Assembly (NCBI RefSeq): GCF_014805625.2
Contig: NW_023998414.1
Location: 40,435,794-40,499,793 of the forward strand
Direction of reading: 5' to 3'
Origin: Glossina fuscipes
Lineage: Eukaryota > Arthropoda > Insecta > Diptera > Glossinidae
DNA length: 64,000 nt
A program made the translations under genes and the position numbers. Shown here one piece after another: positions 1 through 13,269 of this stretch (positions are counted from its first letter, which is position 1; each line of letters starts with the position of its first letter). Below the pieces are notes generated by a model. That model was not told the DNA's origin, did not search any database, and saw only the letters and a list, made by a program, of their open reading frames with translations.

Positions 1-61
<61 letters not shown>
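1..61 (+). repeat. (AGT)n microsatellite at window edge
   Basis: Twenty perfect AGT units, probably continuing beyond the window start. Confidence 0.95.
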
Positions 62-62
<1 letters not shown>

Positions 63-466
63 CAATAGAAGTTACATATTACAATTACAGGTAGACTTTC
101 TCAAACATAAGGACACACATACGTGCTTATACAAGTACACATATGCATATGTGTGTCTCTCAGATAATCATGCAATTGAATTATCTGCTCTTTGTGCTCT
201 GATGAGATATTTAAGTAGTCATCAATGTATCCTTAAAAGTATTTTCAGTCTTAGTAAAAGTAATCATTTCGAAATTTTAATATATAAATGCGTACGTGAG
301 TGTGTGCGTGACTTGACTTTAGAAAATCTATATAAATTCTCTCCCATTACTATTACTTGGGAAGTTTGCCTTTTGTCTTTGCCAACTCTGCTGAATTTTG
401 CATAACATGTAATTTATTTAACAAAATTAAGCACGTGTATGCTACTCCTTGTATTTGTAGAATTGT

Positions 467-504
<38 letters not shown>

Positions 505-1600
505 TCTATATGTTTTTGTCTTTTACTTCCTCGTAACGATTTACACATGTTATATTATAATATATTTGCAATATTGTTGAGGTTCGTAAATCCTTTAATG
601 TCACATTAATGCTATAACCTTTGGCAACCTGACTAATGAGTTTACCCCCGAAACTAATTTTATGCAAAAACTAAAGAACCTGTAAATCTGTAATGCAAAC
701 ACTTAAAGCTCTTCACTGATGGCTGTAGACGCGTAAGTGTGACAAATTACGAAACAGTCGCAACTGACAGAAGACAAACATCATTTTGTAGATGAAACTA
801 AATTAGAAGCGTTTCAAGACTAATAGTTAATAGAAAGTAAAAGATTTTAAGGTGATATACATGCACATAAATAAATATGCATAATAAGAGGCGAACTGAT
901 GATATTTAAGCATTTACGATTGGTGTTTTGTAAGCACACTATAAATTATTATCATTACACTTTTGATTTCCAATAAAAAGTTTAATTGCAACGCAAGCTG
1001 ACTTGCACGCATTCACCAAAAGATTTTACAAACCTTTGATTGTATTGAGGTCAGGTAACTAGTTAAGCAGATTGAATTCTTAATCAATAAGAAAATGTAC
1101 AAAATCTAAACTAACTGATTTTATGCATAAGCATTCGACTTGAAAGCTAAAGAAACCATGCAACACGCATTTCCACCTTACGCTTGAATACTCCTCTAGA
1201 TTACTTTGCAAGCGTTTAGATTAATTACCTATAATCGATAATAGGTTATATAACTCGTACATAAAGATAAAACAACTTTCGATCCCTCGTTAGAGGGAAA
1301 TGTTTTACTCATTCAAGTTACTATTAGATTATTTGGCATTAAAGACTTCTTCGACATTCTCTTTCATTGGCAGTTTTCTGAATGCACTAAAATACAAGAA
1401 GTAATAGATTAATGCAGAGACGACTGTATCCATTGAAGTCGCTATTATTCCATTACATATATATATATATGTATATATAAGAATTTCGTATACGTTTTTA
1501 CATTTTACACTACTTGTTGTATATGGTATAGTAAGTTCGTGCGACCGTTTATACAGCAACCAGATGCACTCATATTTAATTCAGAATCATTTTTCGAATC
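62..1600. other. No gene seen
   Basis: AT-rich sequence apart from the (TC)n tract. The short open frames at 151-405 and 1329-1559 have no start context, splice signals or recognised motif. Confidence 0.6.
471..501 (+). repeat. (TC)n microsatellite
   Basis: About 15 uninterrupted TC units between plain AT-rich sequence. Confidence 0.9.
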
Positions 1601-1778
1601 GACTTAAGCACGTCCGCCTGAATGCCTATCTCACGTGGGTCCGTGTACTTGTCTGATCAAGCCGCATTTCGCCATTGCCGAAACGGCGGAATAGTTCATC
1701 TTAGCCGAATTTAAGCTTTCAACTTGCCTTAATACCTAAGTTAGATATAAAGGTTTAAATACGTAGCATAGCGTCTTA

Positions 1779-2054
1779 GTGCTCAATAGAAGAAATATTA
1801 GAATTTCTTTGTGTAATAAAGTGTGTGAAGAAGCACCGATGATTACGCTAATAGGACTTTCCGAATGTAAAAGGATGACATTGGGTTTGTATAATGCATT
1901 TCAGCGTTTTATGCATGAAGTCCTGAAAGGCCTCGAATTCTACCTATACCGCGAATTCGTTGAACTGCTTGTTCATCCACAAAGTAACGGCCAAATAGAA
2001 AAATGGTATCGAACTTTGAAAGATTGTATTAAATTTTCCACTGACATAAAATGA
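1779..2054 (+). pseudogene. Ty3/gypsy-type pol fragment: reverse transcriptase joined to integrase
   Basis: Two pieces of an LTR-retrotransposon polyprotein lie in one short open frame. GLYNAFQRFMHEVLKGLEF resembles the reverse-transcriptase segment just before the catalytic YxDD box. HPQSNGQIEKWYRTLKDCI resembles the integrase core segment after its second Asp. Normally hundreds of codons, including YxDD, RNase H and the integrase zinc finger, lie between them, so the copy has a large internal deletion and cannot be active. Coding-like sequence continues degraded to about 2420 (NAARVSERLKAAKIAQQFDG), possibly the integrase tail. No LTR was recognised nearby. Confidence 0.5.
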
Positions 2055-2239
2055 ACATATGTCTTGCTACTACTACTACTACTGCCCCGGTTTCGCACTT
2101 CAGTAAACTATGATATTGGTTACGTTGAATCAGTTTATGCTACAAGCTTGGCAAATAACGGAAATACACCTTTGTATGTTTCTCGAGATGTGTGCTTTTA
2201 AGGGACGTTTCCGTACTCAAGCCTCTACAATAGTACCTT

Positions 2240-2426
2240 AGAAAGGCATTCGCCGGACTGATAGATTAAAGTAGACAACGCGGCAAGGGTTTCTGAGAGA
2301 TTGAAAGCAGCAAAAATCGCTCAACAATTCGATGGGTCACGGAACGCGGAAGGACGTGAGAAGCACGTACGAATCAATCTTCGCCACGACAAAGTTACAC
2401 GTTTCAAAACAAGAGGATACTTAAGG
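2240..2426 (+). pseudogene. Probable continuation of the gypsy-type fragment
   Basis: An open stretch downstream of the RT-integrase fragment reads VDNAARVSERLKAAKIAQQF and ends RFKTRGYLR at a donor-like CTTAAG|GTGAGT. The charged, Lys/Arg-rich composition would suit an integrase C-terminal region, but no diagnostic motif is present. The position next to 1779-2054 is the main reason for the call. Confidence 0.22.
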
Positions 2427-2429
2427 TGA

Positions 2430-5150
2430 GTATTGTCGGGATGAATAATAGCTGTAAAATTGATTTCATTATTCGGAGTGTTTTCATTGCGTCACTATTC
2501 TTGATTGACAACGAATTAACGACAGCATAAAGTATACAGGCTGTGCCGTTGTGCAACCTCGATAATCGCCATAAGAATGTATTATCATAATTATAATTTT
2601 GTTGGCATGAAACACGTTTCGATAGTGAACATGGTAAATCTATGTGGCTATATCATAACCACTTCAATCTTGATGTTGTCTAATTGTACACCACACTAGC
2701 TATTTGCACGGATGTGTAGTATGCCGAGAAGGACTTATTATGTACGGATCGATTTCGCGCTACTTTCTTAATCAATCTAAACTTCTGTCTGTCTGTCCGT
2801 TTGTTCGTCCGTTCATCGTTTGTTCATGTCTTCAACACACTTTTTCCACATAACGCCTCATTTTTAAAAGTCGGCATGTGATTGACAATGTAGGGCGATG
2901 TGGTGTGGGAAATTTAGAATATCATCTGCTTTTTTCTAATTGAATTTTCATTATGACAATAAGTTTCATAAATTGATGAAGAAATGGATAGATGAAATAC
3001 CATTGAATACTTTGCTGAAAAAATTTCGGCACCAAAAGCTTTAAAAGTGAACAACGCCAGGAAGCTGTCGATTTCATACGCATGAAACCACTGAAGGCAA
3101 ATGCTTAGTGTCGAAATAAAAACCACTTTGCAACTAGAGGGGATCTTAGAAATATCATTTCAAATAGATATACGTAATTAGTCCTTTAAATGAGCTAAAC
3201 ACGCGTTTACAAGGCGACCAGCAGGCACAAAATAGAAACCTTCGCAGTGAAACTATTGTTGTGGTGTTCTCAAGTTAATGCAAATATTTTTATTTACATT
3301 TCGACACTTTGGCTACAAATGATTTTTTAAAAACCAAAATTAGTTTTTATATATATTAATTTTTTATTTTAATTATAGCTTATAAGTCAATAGCAGCCAC
3401 GTTTCATTCAATTCAATTCGATTCGCTTTAATTCATTTAAAGCGAAAAAAAAAACTTAAAACTAAAAACAAAGAAAACACTTGAATAGTACGAAATAAAA
3501 ACGTGGGATAAATAATAAACACAAAAAAAAAAAAAAAAAAAAAAAATCCAAAACAAATACGTAAAGGAAACAAAAAAGAAAAAACGAAAAAACGAAAAAA
3601 TATGTAAATAAAAAAAGGGGAAGCAGAAATCGGTCAGCTCGGCCAACGTCAGAACGAATAACAACTTAAACCGTTATAGTTCGGCAAGTGAAACCATTCA
3701 ATGCCTTACACCATTTCGCCTAACACACGTTCATCTGTTTCTCGCCATAAAATACCAATACATATATCTTGTTGTCCTATGACGGCGAATTTTCTATTAG
3801 AAATTGTGGAAAGAGCACCGTGGTCCAAAGTGAGCATGGAAAAGCTTTAGATGAAATCACTCGGTTGCAACGATTACCCTATGCTGCCACGTAAAATGTA
3901 ATTTGTTTTTTTCAAGAAGTGATTTTGCTCATACGGTTGGGATGGTTCCAAAAAAAATGGTTACATACTATTCGCGTTCTCCACATTTATACGCTTTGTT
4001 ATTGTCGGGATTTTTCCCGAGAAATGCTAAAGATGGAGTATTTCTCTTATATAGCGATAATGATATTTTCAAAACGTTTGCGTTTTTCCAAAAAGAATTT
4101 TTATATATATGATGAACGGTTTTAAAGAAAATCCACACCGACCCATGTTCAATAGCATCCGTTCTTGGGTCAAAACCAATAACTGTGTATCGAATGTTCT
4201 CGGAATCTTATGAAAAATCGCATCCTATAAATTAAAAAAGACGGACGGACAGACGTACCTAAACTGCCTCTGAAAGTTATTTTCAATATTATTATAACAA
4301 ACGATGGGGCAATCGCAAATCTTCCCATGCCTTAGTCGAATTGCATGGATCCGCATACAGTTAATATACTCTTATCACAAGTGGTGTTGGGTATAAAAAG
4401 CAAATATGTTAACGTATTTACTACATTAAACATGCTTACAGAAAGCTTAAAAAACAAAAAAGATTCATAAGTTATTTTGCATTCAAACAGCCGTAGGTAA
4501 GTAGAACATCTAGACGCCGTACACGGGATTTTGTAATCTAAATACATTTAGCAGGATAGACGAGCCCATTAATAAACATTAGTAAGGTTAGTCAATAAGA
4601 CAAACTACTCTTTTCAAAAATCAAAGGATCGGTTAGCGAGAAGTATCGCATTCCCATTGGTTCTGATATGATGTTAACCTAAACTAGGCAAAGTAAATTG
4701 CTACAGTTTGTTGACATTGCTTAAATAACTTTCTTCTTAATAATTTTGCCTGACACAGAAAATCGTCCAAACTTATTATATTATAGATCATTTTTATCTC
4801 AAATTGCTGTCGTGAATCAATTTTCATTATAAAAAGGAAAGGTTAGACGTTGGTACTTTTTGTAGTAAGGATTTTTTGAATGACGGCTCGAAGAAATTCG
4901 CCCATGTCCCATATATTTAAGTATGATAAGGCGAAGCATAAAAATAGACCGATCCAATGCACCAGATTTTCTCAAATCCCATAAGCCTGTGGGTTGAACG
5001 CAAAAATACATAGTTAGATGAACAGATAAGCTTAACACTCATTCGAACATTATTCTGGATCGATCGGAATGCAAAATGTCTTTCAATCTGAAGTCCTTTG
5101 GCGCGTTACATAAATTCGCGCAAACTTAATGCAGTCTGTGTGTAAACTCT
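2430..5150. other. No gene seen
   Basis: AT-rich; A-run at 3523-3546, Phe-rich shadow frames opposite it, and the R2 fragment at 4130. Confidence 0.6.
4130..4265 (+). repeat. R2 family fragment
   Basis: GTTCAATAGCATCCGTTCTTGGGTCAAAACC followed by a GACGGACGGACAGACG tract, the same order as at 62485 and 41250. No coding content. Confidence 0.35.
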
Positions 5151-5157
5151 ATCGTCA

Positions 5158-5225
5158 TAGGATTCGAACCCGCGAAAACAGACTTGGTAATTGCGATTCT
5201 TACCTATGCGGCTATTCATGCGGAT
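5158..5225 (-). repeat. tRNA-like SINE head (degenerate)
   Basis: The minus strand carries a perfect tRNA B-box, GGTTCGAATCC, about 31 nt after an A-box-like TAGCCGCATAGG. A full tRNA cloverleaf cannot be folded, so it is not a tRNA gene. The related sequence at 13270-13330 shares the order and spacing, which suggests a tRNA-derived SINE family. Confidence 0.4.
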
Positions 5226-5239
5226 GTTTTGATGAAATT

Positions 5240-8200
5240 GATATATCTCTGTCCTCTCAGTGTCTTTTTACCAAAAAGTAATGATTTGATTTTGCAAGAC
5301 ATGTCGTCCAAAAAAAAAAAAAAGAGAAAAATTGTTAAACATTGAATCGACTTTGAATCCTATTCCGCTAGTTACCCCTTGCAATATATATATCAGCTAT
5401 GTCTTCACAATAGCCAGCTTATCACAACATTCGTGTTAGCATATTTTGGAAGGTGTAGTAAAAAGAGCGAATTTGTGCTGTCAAGGCCGATGTGCTCATT
5501 TCTGGGATGCTTCGTACTGCTTATAATCTTCATTGCTACAGTATAAGAAAAGTTAAATGTATTTCATCAGACAGCTTTAATGTGACCTATATTATCGCCT
5601 TATGAGAATATGCTTGAAACGTAAGCTGTGAGTTTACGTTTTGCTACATTTTTTACTAAACCTAGCTATAAGCAATTCTTTCAAATCAAATCATATGCTT
5701 ATGAATGCTTTCATGTGCAGAAAATTTATTTAATTTTTTATATGATTTGCGATTGATTAAATATGTTTGCGAGGCCTTTGTTTAACCGCATGGCAAAGCC
5801 TTAGCAAGAGATCATTGAAAAAGCGGTGTACTAATAATATTTTAATTTCTTAGTAATTGATTGGAAAATATGTTTATGCTTGATTTTCAGTTCGCTTGAA
5901 ATGCTTCCTTCTAAAGGATTTTCACGAAATGTTCAAAAAAAGATTAAACTATTGGCGCTAGGTTTTAGGTAAACATCTCTCACAGGTCCTACATAGCTAT
6001 ATTTTGTCTACACTCTACCACGTGCTTACAAAGACAACATTTCTGGTTTTTTTAGAGTTTGTATTGAACTTCAGATTGATATTATTTGTTAACGTGTGAA
6101 TTCCAATGTAGGCGTGGTTGTTGCCAGACAACGATCATTTTCAAATTTTCAAATTTGTGCTGTAACCGTCACCTAAGTCTTTCTACGTCCGGCGTCATCC
6201 ATCTGTGCCATGTTTTGCGGCAACTCTTCTAATAAAAGACGAGAGATTTATTCATGGATGGACGAACCAAGAGCCAAGACAACTTAGGGCTGTCTGCTGA
6301 TTAAGAAAATATTAGCTTTCTCGAGTATCTGATGTGCATTTCCGCTTACCGCAAACGGATGGGTACATACCGTTGTATATACATACGTAGCGATAGGTAT
6401 AAAAAAAATAATGAATAGTCTGGAAACTATTATCTTAGTATAAAATACCTTCAATAACTTGGCTTAATACATTTGTTTACTTACTTTTATATCAAAGATT
6501 GTAAGTTATCTTGTCATATAAAGACTTAGTTCTTATGCCCACTCCTATATGGCAGGAGGGTTAAAGCCTAAAGCAATGTGATCCAAACGCGATTGAATTG
6601 ATATCCTGCTCAGGAAACTTCTTGTTCGGTACAAGATATCAAAAGTTGAGCATGTCTTCATAGAGAGGCTTATTTTTTATGAGATTTAAAATTTTATTAC
6701 TATTTTTAGTTTTCTCCAATAAAAATGATCCAAATTTAGTATAGAAAATATATATATGTGGAATTGCTGCTTTGAACCAACCAACATTCATTGTAAAATA
6801 CTAACAGTCAAACCTGATTTCCATAAAAGCTTTATTTAAAATCATTGTCAATAGGAAAGCCAGAAATCGTCTGACATTTAATTGGCAAATATATAGCTTA
6901 ATAAATTTTATTCCTTATATAAAAGAGAACTTATTTTATTTCGTAGTGAAAAACCGCAACAAGTTTCCAGACTACGTAATATTTTCAATTTTGTGTATAT
7001 TTTAGGTCTGCCTATAAGTGCACCTATCCGTTGAAGTTACTTCTGGTATTACTTAACGTACTTAACGCATTTTCAAACGCCAAAGACAATCAAGATGGCC
7101 GATATAGTTCTTGGAATTTACAATTTTGTTATCCTATATTTGCATGCAGGCGTCACGTCTTCACTTAGGTAAGACTGCTGCTGCAATGCGGTCTGCTGGC
7201 TAAATATAATTTTGTGAGTTAACCGATGCATAGCAAGCAACCGTTGAAAGCTTATAGCTCTTCATATTTCAAGAATTTAAGATTTGTATAAATTAAGAAC
7301 AACGGCATACCCGCCATTGCCTTGCAGGTCCAGGATCGATTTAGAATTTTATAAAGAATAAGAGAGAATGCGTACATATTCTATGAGGTTACAAGTGGAC
7401 GGTAGCTATGGCAAACGCTAGTCAACAAGTCTTTAAAAAAATATTGCAATACAACTAACAACTTACTCACTGTAAACTTTACGAAAGCGTACGTGCTTAT
7501 GGTTCTTATAAGCATACATGTGTGTAACAATTTCATAAAGTAATATAACTTTTTCGAATCTACACATTCCTAAGTAATAAAAAAGAGTTATACCATTTGC
7601 GAAATTTGGTGAAGGTTAACAACCCATTATCATACATAATACATATGCATGTACATTTATATATATATACATATATTTAAAACAAATCTCTACCCTAACG
7701 ATAAATCCAACTTCAATACCAAACTAAGAGCACATGAGAACCAATTATATTTAGATTATTTTCACTTTCCTAATGAAAGAAAAACTGAGGTGAAGCGATA
7801 AAATTTTAATTAATTTATCGCTATGGGTTATTCTCAGCATCTCCTCGTCCCAAGGGACCTAATAGATTGTTCGGTAGTGTTGTTATTTGCCACTTGGATG
7901 ATTTGAAGATTTTAGATTCGGGCTGTGACAATTTCAAACGCATCACTACACGACAGTTTCACTGACTAAGCTCTCGACAAGGCGGTGGATATCCCGGACT
8001 TATCAAATTACAAATAAGACCGGCTCAAGAATATTTGTATCATCCTTAAGGGATCAAAACTGGCTTCAGCGCCAACTTATTGGCAGATATTCACTTAACT
8101 ATATTAATATTCTTCTTAACTGTAATGATAAACCGATGACTGAACTGAACTGTTGTGTTTGGAAACTAAAACAACCTCGCCAATGACATATGGTGTCATA

Positions 8201-9289
8201 AGGCCTCTCCAAGTACTAAACATATGCTCTCGGTAGTTTGAAACCATTATGGATTTACCATAGAATAGTTAAGGGCATCGCTTCAAATGATCTTCTTAGT
8301 CCGGCTGAAATTGTTTTCAAACTTTGAAGAGCCCAAAGACGGCAAATATTTAACCCTCTTCAGAGAATTGGCATAGCTTTCGTAACTCCATCGACGGTGG
8401 CGCCAATGAGTGATAGTAAAACAATAGTCAAATATAAATTTTATTATAAAATTTATTCGTACCGTACGGTATAAATACAGTTGCACTGTATTGCCCTACC
8501 ACGTGTACTTTTCTAATTACAAATTTAATTGCTTTTCACACATAAACTTTGTCATTAAGCCTTCGAAATTTCTATTTCTTCATTTTTAACAGCTAAGGTC
8601 CTTTTGCACATAAGTATATGTAACATCAATATCCATATTCTTCGGATACTTTTCCTCCATTTGTCGGTCTGTACGGTTTTGATCTGCACACTTAAAACCT
8701 GTATAGACTTTTCTATATAGCTTCTCCCTTGGGGATGGAGACCTCTCTATAGGTAATATTAAAGGCGAATGATGAAATCTCTCACATATTAATAAAGTTT
8801 TGGGTGAAAAATTGCAAAAGGATTTTTGAAATAGTCCTTCTAGGCTTTTAGTTGGGGACACACATATATATATATATATATATTTTATTTATAATTAGCG
8901 AAAAATTGTGATTGGATCTTTATGTAACTTCAAGTTAGATCGTGGGTACCTAAGATTCGCTTCAGTCAATGAATTTTACAAAGTGTGCATCTGCCTTTGT
9001 TTTTTGCTTTTTTTTAAACCAAACATATATAAAATCAACATTTTGCTGTTAACCCAAATCGAGACTAACCAACACAATTTTATGAACTTTCATAACCCTG
9101 CACTCGCTCACATATATATACATGTATACATATATATATACATGTATACATATATACATATGTATATATATGAGCATAGTTTTGTAGCAATTTAAAGTGA
9201 AATCTAACCTAACGTCATTTTCCTCTCTATTTCATGTACATGGAATTAAATGAATGTGATTTATATAAATGCACACACATATACATTAT

Positions 9290-9326
<37 letters not shown>

Positions 9327-9430
9327 CATATAAACATATTTAGCATTTCTACTTCTTTTTGGATTTGCTAAACTATAATAAAGAACCTTCGAAAAGATTG
9401 ACATACGCAGACCTGCATACAAAGTTAAAC
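5240..9430. other. No firm gene; one weak first-exon candidate
   Basis: Mostly unique AT-rich DNA. GC-richer pieces at 6170-6300 and 7840-8060 are open for short spans on the minus strand but match nothing recognised. TA-rich palindromic runs at 8867-9170 and 9294-9321. Confidence 0.55.
7095..7168 (+). CDS. Candidate first coding exon with hydrophobic N-terminus
   Basis: ATG in a good fly context (CAAGATGGCC) opens MADIVLGIYNFVILYLHAGV and five more codons' worth of bases, ending at CTTAG|GTAAGA, a strong donor in phase 2. The hydrophobic run could be a signal peptide or anchor. The outgoing phase would fit the microexon at 10323. This is weak: a 74-nt open run after an ATG is common by chance. 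Confidence 0.17.
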
Positions 9431-9440
9431 GCATATGATA

Positions 9441-9762
9441 GGTGTACAAATAAGTCCGTTGTCCGTCTCCAACGAAAGCAGTGCACGAAGTGTTCTACAA
9501 TTTGGGTTGGGCGCTTCTCACGATTGCGGATAATTGTCCCGAAATGGCTCCGTCTGCTTAGCACTGGCTTAGATCGATGCAGTCAAGTTTAGCGGACCAG
9601 CGACTAGCAAAAGCTGCAAATGTACGAAAGTGGATGCGATCACTATTTCGCCTCGACGCCACGAACTTTTTAACGTAAGGACTCAAGGTGCATATTTCGA
9701 CGATTTCTAACCAGAATTTTCTAATTAGATCTGCATTTCATTAAAAAATTTTCCTGTACACC
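9441..9762 (+). mobile_element. Deleted mariner element with TIRs and TA flanks
   Basis: The element begins GGTGTACA and ends TGTACACC, inverted copies, flanked on both sides by TA (9439-9440 and 9763-9764), as mariner insertion requires. Inside, one plus-strand frame keeps the C-terminal part of a mariner transposase: LGWALL, then CPEMAPSA, HWLRSMQSSLADQR and ANVRKWM. The third catalytic Asp (normally followed by Tyr-His) is Ala followed by a stop, and the N-terminal two thirds are missing. It is an inactive internal-deletion derivative of about 322 bp. Confidence 0.7.
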
Positions 9763-10159
9763 TAATATACATTTACTCGTGAAGTAACTGTTGAAAGTTA
9801 GAAGAACAGAGAAAGCCGATGTAAACTTTTATTAAAAAAAAACCCTCTTTTTTACCGCCCATACATATGTATATATGTATATATATATGCGCTTCCCCTA
9901 AACACGTATGTAGATGAAATTATACTACAACCAGCCATTCAACCAGCTGTAGATATATATAAAGCCAGACACCTCTAACACGAATGCGCTCAATTTTGTT
10001 AAAAAAAAAAAAACAAAAATAATAATAAAAATTTTATCTACCAAACTCTAAGGATATTCAGTAGAATTTTTATTTGCAAGTATAGACATGTACATACATT
10101 CGAACGTTTATATGCTCTCATAGACATATATTTTTTATTTATATTCATATGAATTTTCT

Positions 10160-10170
10160 ACATATGCATA

Positions 10171-10218
<48 letters not shown>
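10160..10218 (+). repeat. (AT)n microsatellite
   Basis: About 25 AT units about 100 bp upstream of the candidate microexon; shorter (AT)n runs recur at 8867, 9294, 10929, 22330, 38697 and 42025. Confidence 0.9.
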
Positions 10219-10224
<6 letters not shown>

Positions 10225-10322
10225 CGTTATTCGTTACTATTTTACAATCAAGTTTCCTTTTTCGTGTTTTCCCTTTCCCTTTCGCTTTTCTTTTTTTTAA
10301 ATTTCTGTTTTCTTTTTTATAG

Positions 10323-10370
10323 AATTCTCTTCTTCTCCAATATGTACGGCCGCGGCAGTGTGAATGCGAG
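10323..10370 (+). CDS. Candidate 48-nt internal microexon, unidentified gene
   Basis: A long pyrimidine tract (10255-10320) ends in TATAG, followed by 48 nt that are about half G+C in a background near 30%, then a strong donor, GAG|GTAAGA. The length is a multiple of three. Two frames are open: one reads NSLLLQYVRPRQCECE in phase 0, the other ILFFSNMYGRGSVNA with one base before it and two after. The second would join in frame to the terminal exon at 21931. It also contains an ATG with A at -3, so it could be a first coding exon. No family is recognised. Both splice sites and the GC contrast are seen; membership of a transcript is inferred. Confidence 0.42.
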
Positions 10371-10922
10371 GTAAGAGGGAAGGAAAGATAGATTTTCTAG
10401 AACAAGTTGTAACATTTAAATTGCGGCAAACATATGGAACATGAAATATTTATGGAATATATGAGATATGTTATCACATAGAACGTTGAATTATAAAATT
10501 TTTGTAGTAGTTTTGTTGTTGTTGCTATTGCCATGTTTGCTATCAATGTATGACTATGCTATGTAATGTGAAATCATTTCTTGTAATACTTTTACGTTTC
10601 GTTCATGTAAACGATTGAACAGAGAACGATAGAGGACACAGAGAGAGAGAGAGAGGAGGTAGGAAGTATGGAATATTTCGTCAGAGTTAGAGTTGTTATG
10701 TCGCAAACACTTTCACTAAAAAATTTTAGATACCAAGCGAGGTTTTTTTCATTCATTTCATGGAAAAGTGCACTCACTTAAAAGACCTTTTCACAGTTTC
10801 TGTGTCAAAGCATTTCAAAAGGAGAATTTATATTACCACACATAGCCATGTGTAAAGTTACTTTAACACTCATTGATATATACGTATATATCTCGTATAT
10901 GTATGTATGTATGTATATATGA

Positions 10923-10970
<48 letters not shown>

Positions 10971-10979
10971 ATATAAAAG

Positions 10980-13260
10980 TATATTTCAAAAAGGGGAGGG
11001 AAAGAAGAAATTTTGATCGGCAGCTTACAAATTGTTTAACCAATTAAGAGATGACAACAAAAAGTTAAAAGTTTTTATATAAACCATAATATTTAAAAGT
11101 TTTCATTAAATAATTTTTTTTTAAATGGAAAAACTTTAACTCCATATAATCTTAATTAAATTACATATAGTTTTTGCTATAAGCATTGAGATGAAGAGGA
11201 TTTTACGCCCTACAACACTTGCGATAAAAAGTGTACGAAGTTTTATGCCGATATATATATAGCGTAAAATTCAGAATGATTTCACCTTGATTCAGAACCA
11301 TTTCGATTCGGACCGATTTAGAGCTTCTCTGTCTAATATCTATATCTATATACTTTTGTGTTCAACCTAAAGGTTGCATGTTTTGAGGAAATTTGACGAT
11401 ATTTCGGTGGATTAATGTATAGGATGACGCCGTGGATGAACGGTATTGAGTACGGAGTACGCGAAAAAAACCGCTGAGTAATGAAATTGCTGAGAAAAAA
11501 AGATTGGGCCAAATTATTTTAAAATCCAATCTAGAAGTGGGCTTCTATAAAAAGTAAGCCTTTGTTAGGCAAAAGGATCTAACTTCCTATATGTGGTGAT
11601 ACAAATTGTACAGTGATGTGATATAAAAATTAACTCTACGGAATGTGGACCATATCAACTCCCGTCTTGGGGTCGTGTCCATATAAGGCTTTTTATGAGA
11701 AACACATGCCTCTGCCTGAAAATGCATGACGTGGTGTGGCCTAATTAATTTTTGATCTTGCCTTGCTATAATTGGTATACTTGTTCCTCTTAAGTTTGTA
11801 AGTGTTAGCAACGATATGATGATCAGCTTAAAGTTTTGGGCTAATTAAGTCGAATTCTCTTGTCCGCTTGTGAGTGTGTTAGAAGGTCTGCTAATTTTTA
11901 ATGGTCATCTGCCCCTAATATATTTGCCTGTATGTCCTTTTTCCATCTAAAGTCTGACATGTACTTTACGTTCGGCTGTAAGTTTGCCATACATGAAATG
12001 GAAAAGAAAAAAAAATCCAATCCGCATTTTTAGATCTCCACGGAACCAACGAAAATAAGGAAAGAGAATTTCTAAATATTTTCCCCAGGAGGTTACTGCA
12101 ATCGAAGTTTTTTTTATTATTGGTGATATACATAAGATAACAGTGTGCCGTGTTTTTCATATAATAATTTATCTCTTATTATGTCCGAAATTATCATATG
12201 CATTTCGCAAAATATCTGGATTAAGTAGTTTTATCGTAATTCTTTTTCTTACTTTTTTTCTCCTTCCAATTTCTAGATAGCTAAGAAGACGACAATGCGC
12301 TAATAGTTTGGCGTACGCTTAAAATAATCATCTCCGTGCTATGGACAAAAATACGAGTTTCCATTAAGGTGATGCTAAATCGCGAGAATATAAATTGAGA
12401 ATGAAAGCAAATAGGACCTGATTAGCGCACTGATACCTTTAGAAACAATGCGGGCATACTGGTCCGTGCATGAATCTATGGAAGGAGAATTTAAATGATT
12501 TCTTTATTATTTTTATCGATAACCTGTAAATTGCAATAAGTATATCTATCTGTTTTAATTAGGAGCATATAAGAAACGTACACCGGTAAAATTGAAAAAA
12601 GGAATGATATGAACGTTGAGTAGATATCAAGCTGAGACAGTGATTTGAAAGAGGTCAGTATTTCTGCGAAGGAGTGAAAAACACGTGATAGAGATTGTTT
12701 GTCACTCTGCAACACGTTAGAGTAAAAGGTGCGATTCTGTCTTCGACAGATGAAACAAGTCCGGCATATTCTAGTAGAAAGTCCCCGAGGATAGAAAAAG
12801 AGCAAGAATATATGAACATGGTTAGGGTGCGGTCGTATCTTTAGAATAATATTTTGAAGATAGGTCTGTGGAATATCTTTGATAAGCTCGTTTGCACAGT
12901 GATGATAGCTTTCTGATCCTATTCAGAAATTGTGCTTCCGTATATATTTCAGATCGGGAATTTATTGAGTCATATGTTATTACTTTCAAGAATGATTTTA
13001 TTTACTTAATAGTCGTTAAAGTCGTCCATACAGTTAGTAGAGTTTCATAATGAAATTTATGGCAACTGTGGTGGTCATAGAATTTATATTACAATATGCG
13101 AAGTATCTGATAAAAGCTTTTTGTTAGGAGGATGGCCCCTGTTCATGTAAGACGGCCAGAAAGAAGTGATGAACCGAAAACAGCTGGCCTGAGCTTAATG
13201 GGTATCGGTAAATGCTACGCGTTTATTGACTGAGCACTCATTAGAACTATGAGCAGGCAA
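10980..13260. other. No gene seen
   Basis: A strong acceptor-like site (pyrimidine tract to TTTCTAG at 12276) is followed by IAKKTTMR and stops. It could be a tiny alternative last exon but cannot be supported. Confidence 0.5.
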
Positions 13261-13269
13261 AGTAAAGTC

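Noticed and set aside
5158..5225. A tRNA gene on the minus strand
   Set aside because: The B-box is perfect but acceptor and anticodon stems do not form; the related copy at 13270 suggests a SINE instead.
6170..6300. A minus-strand short exon (ELPQNMAQMDDAGRRKT) after a good acceptor
   Set aside because: Only 17 to 19 codons; similar short runs occur by chance in several frames, and no poly(A) signal or partner exon was found.
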